From Rhizoclosmatium globosum (taxonomy: Eukaryota; Chytridiomycota; Chytridiomycetes; Chytridiales; Chytriomycetaceae), in NCBI GenBank assembly GCA_002104985.1, contig MCGO01000009.1:558001-622000 (forward strand): DNA of 64,000 bases, given 5' to 3'. How positions within the stretch are numbered: the stretch's first letter is position 1; each line of letters begins with the position of its first letter. Of the stretch, positions 11,858-22,931 are shown one piece after another. Below the pieces are notes generated by a model. The model did no database searches and had not been told where the DNA came from. It saw only the letters and a list, made by a program, of their open reading frames with translations. The position numbers and the translations under genes were made by a program.

Positions 11858-12496
11858 ATGTCTACTCATTTGCCGTCTGTCGTCACATCAAGCTCCACCA
11901 GCTTCCTGCAAGCCCGCAGAAGAGTATTGTCTGGATACAGAGACTGGATTCGCTCGGTTAGTAGCCTTTCTGGACAGCTAGGGGACACACACACTCGGGA
12001 GGGCTACGTGAATGCAGCGTCCAATGCGGGATCATGCCCTCAAAGGAAAGCAACAAAAAGAGGGATGATTTAATAACAACAGCGATGAAGGAGGAACCAT
12101 TGGAGCGATAGAGATCGGTGTCCAAGCACAAGTTGGCTAACGCAACCCAATCACAACATACAGTCCAGATGGATCACCGAAAACTATCAGCTTGAAATCA
12201 CCTCGGACGTGGTCAAGAAGCGCATTCGTCAAGAGTACGAGAAGTTCAAGGGCGTTTCGGATCTCCAAACTATTGACGTGTTGATCTACAAGGGCAGAAC
12301 CGAGTACGAGGAGACCATGAACTACGTAAGCACCCTTTGCTTTTTGATTTGCGTGCACTTGATGAAGGTATGCTAACTTGGGTTAATGTTGCAGTGGAAG
12401 CAAGCAACCCACGTAATGCGTTTCTTTGATGCTCCAAGAGCCGAGGACGTGAAGCCAACCGACTTCTTGGGTCGCTTCTATGCTGGTCGCGATTAA
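11858..12496 (+). CDS. NDUFA6: NADH:ubiquinone oxidoreductase subunit A6 (LYR protein B14)
   Basis: LYR-family accessory subunit of mitochondrial complex I; it sits on the matrix arm and binds the acyl carrier protein. Exons 11858-11956, 12164-12325, 12395-12496, all phase 0; 120 aa. The LYR region reads [15 protein letters not shown], so the Leu of LYR is Gly here, which is odd but aligned without gaps to the family. Next come [43 protein letters not shown] and the C-terminal [14 protein letters not shown] and [11 protein letters not shown]. The first intron is 207 nt, but the spliced protein has the normal family spacing, so no exon appears to be missing. A polyadenylation signal lies 28 bp after the stop. 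Confidence 0.93.
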
Positions 12497-12523
12497 ACAT
12501 ACCCTCCGTCCACACGATATGGA

Positions 12524-12529
12524 AATAAA
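12524..12529 (+). terminator. AATAAA polyadenylation signal of NDUFA6
   Basis: AATAAA 28 bp downstream of the NDUFA6 stop codon, in a short AT-rich 3' UTR before the kinase gene. Confidence 0.6.
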
Positions 12530-12649
12530 ATGACTTATGTGTTTGATTCCCCTTTTTTTCCCCCACCATCCAACACATTGACAAATCTTTGTCACATCCC
12601 CCCTGCAGAAAAAGAATAACTGTTGTACAGTGCAGAGTACGCGAGCGAG

Positions 12650-15153
12650 ATGAGCACTCGGAAAGACTTGCAGATTCAGTCAATCCAGACGAATCATATG
12701 TTCATCAAACCCACAGATTTAACTGACTGGGTGATGATCAAGAGTGGATCTTTTGGGGTGCTGCATAGGGCTGATGTAAGTTCGTCTCGATATTCCCATA
12801 GTGCGTTCATCTTCTTATATTGACTTACGTACTACATAGTATTTGGTGAGGGATATCACAGTTGACACCTGATGTGGACATCAACTGACCAAACCATTGA
12901 TTTAGGGCACTGACGTCGCTGTGAAGTCTTTTCTTGGTAACTTTCTATTCCTTCTTTGAATGAAAATAACTCACATGGAGAGAGTAGACATCACAAACCA
13001 AGATTCTTCGTTTGACTTACAAAAATATGTCGAACGCGAAGTTGATATGCTCAAGTAATGAGATTCTCTTCTCGATCATTAACTTTGCTCAATCTTGCTT
13101 TTTTTTAAGGGATGCTCGCCATCCAAATGTTGTTCAGGTATGTTCTCAATAGTTTTGTTTTTGATAATCTCAACGAGACGCTTAGTTTATGGGGTGCTCT
13201 ATATTAAACGACGAGATTCTGCTTATAACTGAGTTTGTTCCAGGAGGAAATGTGAAAGAGGTTTGGTGTTGAGTGTTGCATTTTTTGAAGATAAACATTT
13301 TATCACTAAGTGGATTCAAGATGAATCAAGACCAATCTCTGATAGAATGCGGATTTCCATTGCAATGGACGTTGCTAAAGCCATGGCATATCTTCATTCT
13401 CGTGGAATAATTCACAGAGACTTGAAGACGGAGAACTTACTTGTGACAGACTACAAACGAATCAAGGTATGCTGAACTTGTATTTCCACCTTTTTTTGTT
13501 GACGATTTATTCAGGTTTGCGATTTCGGATTTTCCCGACCAACTCCAACAAACGCACAAGAGACACGTCGACTCTCGTTCTGTGGAACGGATTCCTATAT
13601 GGCGCCTGAAATTATTCTCTGTATTCCCTTTGACCATCGCATTGATGTTTTCAGCTATGGCGTTATTCTTTGTGAGTTGGCGATGATGAAGATTGCGGAA
13701 GGGTCGGTCTTATCGAGACAAGTTCCTGGATTTGGAATCAGCCAAGATGAAGTTGTTGGTGGTGTGAAGGAACGTCTTGGTGTCGACGAACAAGACGAAC
13801 AAGATGAAAACGAGCTTACACCCAGTACTCAAACTTCAGACATCGGATCTGTAATGCGTGGATTCTTGGAAGTTGCTTTTGGGTGCGCTGATGATGATTA
13901 TGCGTTACGGATGGAATGGAAAACTGTTATGAAGAAATTGAAGGCGCTGGAAGGTGAAATTAATAGAATTGAAAAGGAGCAAGGTTTATCGAATGGTTTG
14001 TAGGGACTTTGTTTCAATCTAGTCTGACCTAATGACAGAAGATACACTGATTCCTAGTATGTCTATGCCAAGCATCTTCAGTCTCACTGCATCCCACAGC
14101 TATTCAGCGGGTTTAAACAAATCAGCTAACTCCTCTCGAATTGGTGGAGACAGGCCATTGGCAGCTACAGTTCTTGATGCAATTGCTGAAGTTGATGACG
14201 ATAAGGCGGAATCCGAACCTCCTTGCAATCGCGCTAGTACATACAACAGAATTTTGCAAGATTTAGGACCACAATCAAAGAGTGAAGGAGATTTGGTTCC
14301 GCGGACTAGCACTGATGAAATCTCGATTTTGCCAAACAATAAGTCTCGCGGAAGTGGATTGCAACATTCGATACCCCATAAACCCGTGCCTGTCACTGGA
14401 ATGCATATTTTCAAGCTAATTCTGAAAGGAAGCAAATGCGAAGTTTGTGACAGTAACTTTTTGAAAGTTGGGGATGCAGGGAAGCCCATCAAGTGTCATG
14501 GTAAGAGTGTTTCATTAAGTTTTGGTTGATTTAATATTCTATTATGTATATTAGAATGCGGAGGATTATTTCATGTTGGTTGTGAAGATAGTATACCACC
14601 AAGCTGTGGATTGCCTAAGGAACTAAGAACCTCGTTATTCCCAGCCAACCCTTCACTTGCTTCATCAGGAAGCACTATCTTCAACATGTCAAAATCAGTA
14701 CTATCTCTCTCAAATCGCCTCAGTATGACACGAACCTCAAAAAAGAGCGTTCCAACAGTGTTCCATGCCTATGATGGTGATCATTTTGCAACTCAAGAAT
14801 TTGCTAACGCTGTAAACCCTGATATCCATCCACCCACACCCCCGCTCGCCAAGAAGAAACTCAGGCCGCTGAATCTTGGGTTTGGGACGAAAACATCCCC
14901 TGTTAACAAGTCTGCACCGACTCTAAACCAAGTTGATACCACTGAATCCAAAACGTACAATTATTTGTTCCATGATCTTAACCCGCAACCAAATGGCCAT
15001 ACATCCCGAATTTTAGGCTCGACCCGAGCCTCAGTTGGAGAGCATCTCGATTTTGCTTCTGAGAAGCAAAATATTGGAAAGGGTGGTCTAGACTTTGATT
15101 CCCGTGCAACATTGAGGGCTGGGGCTTCACTTGATGTTGTCAGCACCTCCTGA
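12650..15153 (+). CDS. LIMK/TESK-like (TKL group) protein kinase with C-terminal C1 domain
   Basis: Ten exons: 12650-12775, 12840-12845, 12906-12936, 12988-13054, 13110-13137, 13186-13260, 13311-13466, 13515-13995, 14039-14500, 14555-15153; 676 aa. Exon 2 is a 6-nt microexon (TATTTG, Tyr-Leu) needed to restore RADYLGTDVAVKSF. Kinase motifs are complete: glycine loop SGSFGV, VAVK lysine, HRDLKTENLLV, VCDFGFSR, MAPE. After MAPE, GVILCELAMMKIAE...RQVPGFGI resembles the LIMK/TESK branch. The tail carries one C1 (DAG/phorbol-type) zinc domain: HIF...CEVC, IKCHECGGLFHVGC, then Cys 8 residues on. The rest is Ser/Thr-rich. LIM kinases in animals act on cofilin; the C1 domain suggests lipid-guided membrane recruitment instead of LIM domains (inference). 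Confidence 0.88.
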
Positions 15154-15393
15154 AGAACATTCATATTTTTTAATAAACTTAATGCACTAGTAAATGAGAA
15201 ATACATTACGATCATTGCGCACAATGGTGTTTCAATTTTTTCTGGGGGACACATTGTGTTTTGAAAAAACGCCCTTTCTCCCTTTCTCCTTACAAACGAA
15301 GTCAGTGACGAAGCAAGGTATTCAGATCAAATAGGGTATTATTTTCAACGCATTATACTGACTCTTATTCGTCAACGTGATAGGAACGCGTAA

Positions 15394-18300
15394 ATGGAGG
15401 AACCAACTCTGGCTGAACAAGCCGCAGCGACTTCCGCAAGAACTCTTACTTCCGCCAAGGGCTCCAAATCTAGTCTTGCAAACAAAAGTAATGAAAAACT
15501 GAATCATGTAGCGTCATCTACAAAAGGCAGTGCTGCTCGCCTTTCAACGAGCAAGAGTATTGAAAACGCGTTGAACAATGATGCAGTTGATGAGACAACA
15601 AAACAATCGGCACCAACATCAATCAAAGCATCACATGCTGGCAGCAAAGAGAATCTATTGGGTTCGCAGAGTAATGTAACAGCGAAACAATCAAACAGAA
15701 GTCTTGATAAAGTATCGTCGACCGTGCCACATAGCCAATCAAACTTGGTAAAGACGGCAGCAAGTAACTCCGCAAGTCTTTCAAATATCCCGAAATCTGG
15801 TTCGGCTTCTGAATTAAAATCGTCATCGCTGTCTGGATCAAAGCAGGCCATAACTGCTAAGGTCGCGAGCAAACAAACTAGCGTAGTTCAATCTAAGATA
15901 GCGTCTAAAACAGCAAGCATTGTTGGATCTAAAGTAGCTTCTAAACCTACTACAGCAGTTGGATCCAAAGCAGGATCTAAACCTGTTAGTGCTGTTGGAT
16001 CTAAGATTGCGTCAAAGGCAGGTTCAAAGACGTTAACTCGTACAGGATCAAACGCCGAATTGAAATTGAAAGGACTATCACAGCCTGGAAGCAAAAGTAA
16101 CATCAAGCAGCCATTGAACGGTGAAAGCTCGTTCTATGATAGTTCAGTCAACCTCACGAAAGAGAATAGCCGACAAAGTATTGGAAGGTAACAGATCTCT
16201 TTCAAATGGTGATTGGTTTTAAAATTAATTGAATAGTCGAGGGGATGATAATGATCCATTGATCCAAGAACTTCGTGAAATGTTAGCACAAACAGTTGAG
16301 GTTCCAGTGAATGATGAAGCTGTTGGCACTGATGCATGGGCAACTGATATTGTTCAACAAAATGATATGGACGAAATTCTTGATGAAGTTAGTTGGGAGT
16401 TGGCACGTCACATAATCAGTGAAGCAAGAGGCGAGTTGAAATCAGAAAAGAGTATATTGCGTCGTTTCTCATATTTGTTACTTATGAATCTTTAGAGCTT
16501 GAAGGAGAAAGGAATGCCAAGGAAACTCCAAAACAAGCTCTCTCAAAGGCCACAAGCGTCGCCGACAGAGTAGCGTCTAAACCTGCCTCAAAGCCCATCT
16601 CAAAGACCGCTTCAAAGCCTTCTTCAGCAAAAGCATCAATTACTGGCAGTAAAAAGGCATCACAATCTAATTTGATTTCGGCGGAGTCAAGACAATCTCC
16701 GCGGGTATTGTCCAAATCACCAAGCCAAAGTTTGTTAGATAGAGTGCCTCCAAAGGTCGCAACAAGAACTTCCAGTTTATCAATTCTCAAACATGAAAGT
16801 AAGCCTTCTTCGAAAGTCGCATCGAAGTCTGGAAGTCAAGCTCACATCACCGAGAAACCGCTTTCAAAATCCCCTAGCCAAACTCTGAATACTGTAAAAA
16901 CAACTACACGTCCGGGTTCGCATTCGGGAAGTCAGTCTCAACTTCGAGATGAAACCCCTTTGACAAACCCAACCTCAAAAGTTGCGAGTCAGGCCCAATT
17001 GCCACAAGCGACATCGTCCAAGCCAGTTTCAAAAGCAGGTAGTCAATCAATTCTAAATCAAAATTCTTCCGAAGAACCATCGTCGTCAAGACCGATTTCT
17101 GCGTCTGTCAGTCACACACACCTTCAACATGACGACGCTCATTCCACTGATACCGGCAGCAAGACACAACTCAATTCTGTTTCTAAAACAGCAAGTCAGG
17201 CTGATGTTAATCAGAAAACTTCCAAAGCCGCATCAAAAACAGCAAGCCAGACTTTACTACAAAAATCAACAGAAAAGCTTTCAACGAATACACCCTCCAA
17301 AGTACCAAGTCAAACTCATCTCGAAGATCAAACAAATGCCGAGAATGAGAGTCAATTGCAAAGAAGTCCACTCGATTCCGAGGAAAGGGCCCCAACAAAC
17401 ACAGCTTCTAAATCTGCAAGCCGCGAGAAACTCAATGACGTCGTTTCTTCGAAGCCATCGTCTAAGCCTGTATCTAAAGCTGGTAGTAAATCCCTTTTGA
17501 ATGAGACAGAACCGAAACCTCTATCGAAACCTTCGTCTAAGTCTGGCAGCAAGGCTGGAAGTCAAGCGCAACTGAATCATGATGATATCCATACTCAGTC
17601 TAACTCGAAGACCCAGAGTCAAAGTGAACTCCAGAGAGAAACTGAAAACGTGCCATCGAAGACACCAAGTCAGGCGCAACTAAAGAATGATGCAGCATCA
17701 ATAATGGAGAGTAAGAACGATGCTGTTACAGAATCTGAAATTGAAGCGTCCGCATTGAAAGAGTCATCCAAGGCAGGGAGCCAAGCTGCATTGGCCGATA
17801 ACTATGGTGATGAAAACTTTGAAGCCGATGCTTCAACAAAGCAGCCATCGAAAATAGCCTCAAAAGCTGGATCGACAGCGCAATCGAAGCCTGTTTCCAA
17901 GCCAGCATCCAAAGCCGCTTCTAAACCAGTGTCAAAACCAACCTCAAAACCAGCTTCAAAACCAGCCTCGAAGCCATCATCAAAACTGTCGAGTAAAAAG
18001 GGTTCTTCTGATCAATTGGCAACAACGGATCACGAGCATCATGAGCCTTATGAGCCGTACGAACATAGTCAATTAGCGAACGAGATATTACCAGATAATG
18101 ACGCGAATGGAAATCCAGAATTCGAGGAATATGGAAGTGCTAACTTTTCTCCCGAATCTGATGGGGCGAACACACTGCCAAAAGCAGCGTCCACAAAGTC
18201 AATACCTGCATCAAAGGCAGCATCTAAGCCTACTTCAGCTTCAGTCTCTAAGCCAGTGTCCAAACCAACCTCAAAACCAGTGTCAAAACCAGTTTCCAAA

Positions 18301-21283
18301 GCCGGCTCGTTGAATGGTTTGAATGACACACAGCCAGGTACACAAGCCCATAACGAATATGTAGAAGAGTATGCAGAAGAGTTTGAGGCTGCGAAATTAG
18401 CTTCGAAGTCTGGGTCAAAACGTCCGTCACAAGCAGTTTCCCAAATGGGATCTAAATCTGTATCTACGCATGCATCGAATTCCAATTTCGCTCAGACTTC
18501 TGCAGCCGAATATAACAACGAATTTGAACCAGAATTGGCCACGCAAGAAAATGTTCCAACACCTTCATCAAAACCTGTTTCAAAGCCAGTGTCTAAGCCA
18601 GTATCAAAAACTGCATCGGGAGTTGCATCAAAGCCAGCATCAAAGCCGATCAGCCATCAAGGATCCAAAAGTCATCTTGCGCACGAAGCCACGGATACCG
18701 ATTATGGAGAACAGTTTGAGGAACCAGAAGCTACCCACACTTCAAAACCACAATCTCGCGTTGTATCCAAACCCCCTTCAAAACCCACGTCGAAGCCTGC
18801 GTCCAAACTAGCAAGTGTAAGTGGGTCTACGGCTCAACTTGCTCAGAAATCAGTGAATGAAGCCGAATATTATGAGGAATTGGAGGCTGAATCTAATATC
18901 GATGCCGCCAGTAAACCCAAGGCTGCATCTCAGTCAGGTTCTAAATTTACCTCAAAAACCGTTAGTAAACATGCTTCAAATAATGCACTTGTACATGAAA
19001 CATCTGCATCTCAGGAGAGCGGTCACGAAGCAAACGAATATGGCGCCACTGAAAACGATAATGCTCAAGATTACAACTATGATGGTTTTGATGATCCTTC
19101 TTCGGAACCAGCTCAAGAGGCAGCAAACACAGTAACGTCTGTTAGTAATGTCTTGTCCCAATCAAAACAATCCTCAAAACCAGCATCAAAACATGTCAGC
19201 CAAAGCGGTTCAAAAGCCCAGATGAATTACCAAGAGGAAACTTCAAACCAAGATGACTTTACCTTTGACGACTTTGAAGATGCTCACGAAGAACCATTGC
19301 CGACAAAAGAACCGAGTAAGCCTTCAAGTAAAATTACGAGCAAAGCAGGATCATTGGCGAAACTAGGCAGTGTCGATGCTATTCGAGGTAGCGCTTCTCA
19401 AATTCATGATAAGTCCGCCTCCAAACCATCGTCAGCTTCCCGAGCGGCATCTAAACCTGGTAGTAAATCAGTTTCAAAGGCGAGTATCGCACACGAAACT
19501 GAAGGAAATGACTATAACTTTGACGACTTTGATATTGGCGGACATTCTGAAGAACCTTTGGCTGTTGCAAAGTCTCAAAGCATCCGGGACATTGAAAACA
19601 AGGTGACAGAAGAAGAAAAAGCCAAATCAAAAGAGGTTCTGGAATCTTCAAACCCCTATGAGGATGAATTTGACTTTGACCTAAGCGGACTCTCAAGTAT
19701 TCCTGCCCACATCGTCGCTGAAAGTCTGGCGAAAGGTTTCGTATTTTCATATCGAAAGCGACCTAACGTTTTCCTTAGAATCCGCACATACCAGCACACG
19801 TTCGTTGAAGTCCCTAAAGGCCAGCTCATCTCATTTAACAAGTGCAAAAGAGTCTGCCGGTAAAGAGCCCACACAGCCATCATCGAAGACAGGATCAAAG
19901 TTGACAAGTAGAAGTAATATCTTGGATGAAGCAGGAAAGCAGGAAGACACTACAACGGAAGAACGAGTTTTCAAACGACCACAGAGTTCTCGACCACAAA
20001 GTTCAAAGCCAGTAGTATCAAGAACAGCGAGTGCAAAACCAAAGGTATAATATGAGAGGAATTACCGATATTTGCTGATGGTATTTTTGGAATAGCCTGT
20101 GGCTGAACCACTGCCAGTTCCTCGTCCACCAGCAAATCCCAGTACCACATCAAACCATGCCGATCTAAATTACGTCGGAAAAGTTGCCGAGCTACGTCGA
20201 GAGATATCTGCCCTTCGAAAAGAGCTTGGTATCCGAGATGATGCTATAGTTGGATTGAAAGAAAAGGAGCACGACTTAAGGGCGTTTTTGGATGCCACAA
20301 AAGGGAAGGGAAAAGATTCTATCGACAAAAATACCCGGATTTTACTGGATCGACAGAAAAAGGTGTGTTGAACAGGCGAGAGAATGTAGACTAAATTCAA
20401 ATACAAAAGGCCTACCAAATCTTGGTGGCAAAACTGCGGAGAGAAATTCGGCGTCTCAACTTCCAAAAGAACTCTCTATCTGATCCACTTATCGAATCAA
20501 AATACTTTCCTTATCTGCCTCGAACTCCTTATGGTTCGTCGTCGCGTACACCGCCATATGGAATCATCGGAAACTTGCCTCAACGATCATCTGACTACTT
20601 CCCACTAAATCCGCCACCACCTACTGGAAACCATATTGAAAGTGGTAACAGATGGTGGTGGGGATCTGGCCCAGATCTTTCGTCGCACAGTAAGCGAAAT
20701 AGTTCACTACTCCCCGAATCTAATTCGATATATCTAGTTCCACCAAAGAAACCATACCGAAAACCACCAACCGGGTTTACTGAAGACAACACGGACGATC
20801 TTGTAACAGATGGAAATGCATCAGTCAAAATGCCACAAATTGCAAACAGATTGCAACAATTAATTGATGACTACACACAAGGTGAAGCTCGAGTTGGAGA
20901 CCGCGGTTGCGTTGTGATCAATGGAGAACGTGTGTTGGGAATGGTCAAATACGTGGGAATCTTTGATCCTTACCCAGAATCAGGGCTGTGGTGTGGTATT
21001 AAACTCGATCGTCCACGTAAGCATCATTATTTTATTCGTTTTCATCTAACTTTCAATAGTGGGCAAGCACGACGGTGTTGTACGAGGAAAGAGATATTTC
21101 ACCTGTGAAGAAAACCATGGATTATTTGTGAAGTTAGAAAAAATAATTCCGATGGGGCCTGCTGGCGGCAAGGTTTGTAATTTGATTGTGAATGAAATTA
21201 TTCTTAGCATACTTTCGTAACAGAGACAGTCGACGACCCCGCATGTAGGACAATCATCAACAACAGCCCAGCCTGCCACATAA
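15394..21283 (+). CDS. Giant Ser-Lys-repeat CAP-Gly protein (candidate microtubule plus-end protein)
   Basis: Eight exons: 15394-16187, 16237-16451, 16496-19735, 19779-20044, 20096-20362, 20410-21016, 21060-21172, 21224-21283; all phases agree, 1,853 aa. Residues 1-1500 are low-complexity, built from SKPxSK units, repeated GSQ-x-x-L-like peptides and acidic aromatic blocks. A coiled coil follows (about 1528-1615, VAELRREISALRKELGI). A CAP-Gly domain closes the protein (about 1757-1835): GMVKYVG, GLWCGIKLDRP, then LGKHDGVVRGKRYFTC across a junction, the GKHDG form of the usual GKNDG tubulin-tail-binding motif. Two SxIP-type EB1-binding motifs are visible: SNIP at residues 130-133, in the basic Ser-rich setting these motifs need, and SSIP coded at 19693-19704. 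This points to a microtubule plus-end-tracking protein (inference). No close named relative recognised. Confidence 0.87.
16500..19735 (+). repeat. Alternating basic Ser-Lys and acidic aromatic repeat array
   Basis: Within the CAP-Gly gene. Basic blocks consist of SK-P/A-x-SK triplets (for example SKPVSKPTSKPASK). Short peptides ending in Ser-Gln-x-x-Leu recur at least fifteen times (GSQAHI, GSQSQL, ASQAQL, GSQSIL, PSQTHL, GSQAQL, PSQAQL, GSQAAL). From about 17800 on, about ten acidic blocks with Tyr/Phe alternate with the basic ones (YGDENFEAD, EYAEEFEA, EYNNEFEPE, DYGEQFEE, NYDGFDD, FTFDDFED, YNFDDFD, FDFDLSG). Pro and Ser codons vary between units, so this is an old protein-level repeat and not a recent DNA expansion. 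Confidence 0.85.
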
Positions 21284-21486
21284 CCTACAACGTAATAGGT
21301 TGAACTGAAACATGAATTGAATCTAGGATCATTTATTGCTATTTTATCATTTTTACCCTTTATAAATTTCTATAAAAATGAGGTTACTTTATTATTAACG
21401 GGAGAGGCGAAAAAGGGAGAATGCGAAAAGTATAGAACTTCAAATGTATTCAGGATGGATAGGCCATTTGTTTCAACTTGTAAGAC

Positions 21487-22702
21487 TTAATTTGGAGACC
21501 AGCCATCTGGTGCGGCCCCTGGTGCTGCAATTAATTTTTTGTTTGCTGGTGACGGTTCCAAGGTTGAAGCCCCATTCTTTTGTTTCCATTCTTGTGATTG
21601 TGTTGATGGTGTAGATGCAAATGTCACTTTTGGCTTAACCTCTTCACGTGGTGGAGGAGCGTTAGTCGCGTTTGTCACGTTTGCTGCTTTGTCTTTCACT
21701 TTCAGTTCTCCAACTCCCTTAATCGCCTGTTCCAAATCTTTCTCAGCAGTCGAAGACGTTTTTGGTCTCTCCGAAGATTGACTTCCACTATTATGCTTGT
21801 CATCCCTCCAAGAACTGATTTTAGGTCCTTGTTTCAAGAACTTGCTCATTTTGAACAAGGTCTTTGGATCTTTATCAACCAATAATACTTTCTTGGGCTT
21901 GGACTCCATAATGTCCGTCTTACGCTGCTGTGGTGTTGCAAGAGTCTTTTTCTTGAGACGCTCTTTCTCTTGGGCTGCTTGAGCTGCATTCCGTTTAGCC
22001 TCCGCGTTGATCCATTCGCGTTGATACTTGTCGGTCATCAAATATGCTACGGGTGTTGATGGACTAGTCTTTGTTTCAGTGAAAAATACGTGGTAGAATT
22101 ATGTAATACCGTGTAGGCATTCCGTAAACAAAATTGGAATCGTTGTCATGCGGTAAGGTTCCTAGAAGCTTCAATTTTCTAGCTTCTGCGCTAGTTAAGG
22201 CCTCTCCATTTGGACCGGCTGCTCCAATTCCATCACTTCCGAAAAGATTGTGGTCTCCAATCTTCATACGAACGGGGTGTTCTTTGCGATAATCCCTTAT
22301 GGCTCGTGGACTCAAGATACCTTGTTTCGCAGTGTTTCTGTTCATTGTGATGTAATCAAGTGCTGGGACAGCATGTTTGGATGTTGCTTTCACATTCCAG
22401 TGTTGAAGGACTGTGAAGAGAGAAATCAGAAAGAAGCAAGCAAAGTCGCGACAATAAAGCTGATCGAAACCAAGTTTACTACTTTTTTCCTTCAAGTTCA
22501 CGCAAGTATTATTCCAGTCTGACAAGGAATGTAGGAAATTTTGGAAGCATTATATACCTTGCGCAGCACACTCTTCGGGATTACGTTCAACTTTCTTGCC
22601 GTAGATATGATCGTCACCAGGAAGATCAAATACTGTTGGTCTAGTTTTTCCCACACTGTCTTTCACGAGCAACGGGTTTGAAGTAAACGATGAGGCACCC
22701 AT
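21487..22702 (-). CDS. CFAP77: Cilia- and flagella-associated protein 77 (axonemal microtubule inner protein)
   Basis: Exons 22702-22558, 22410-22110, 22063-21487; phases agree, 340 aa. ATG at 22702 chosen because the conserved part begins there (MGASSFTSNPLLVKDSVGKTRP). CFAP77-type signatures: LPGDDHIYGKK near the N-terminus, VLQHWNVKATSKHA, DYITMNRNTAKQGILSPRAIRDYR, and FVYGMPTRPSTPVAYLMTDKYQREW, where TRPSTP is reconstituted exactly by splicing. Members bind inside doublet microtubules of motile cilia. After the conserved region comes a Lys/Gln/Pro-rich tail of about 175 residues, longer than the family core. Presence implies a motile flagellum at some life stage, as in chytrid zoospores. 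Divergent from the DUF8032-like gene with 229 bp between starts. Confidence 0.85.
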
Positions 22703-22931
22703 TTTGAGATAGTAAATAGCTGTGAAGAACACGAGTTACCAAGGCAAACAGTAGGAGGAGAGATCGGAATAGCAACACGGAGACAGGAGAAAGAAACGAG
22801 GTTCGTTCAGCAGCAAAAGATTTTCGTCTGTTCGTGACAATTTCCAGCCAAGCAAAAGAAATCACCTCCAATTCCACATCACTTCCCTCCCTCTCTCTCT
22901 CTCCCGCAACATTCCAGAGTGGCAGCACCCA
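22703..22931. promoter_or_regulatory. Divergent promoter region, CFAP77 / DUF8032-like gene
   Basis: 229 bp between two opposite start codons. It carries a CTCTCTCTCTCTC tract near 22892-22906 just before the plus-strand gene. No TATA box recognised. Confidence 0.5.

Noticed and set aside
16500..19735. Satellite or transposon-derived repeat
   Set aside because: The repetition is at protein level with varied codons, inside one long open frame and spliced in phase to a CAP-Gly domain.
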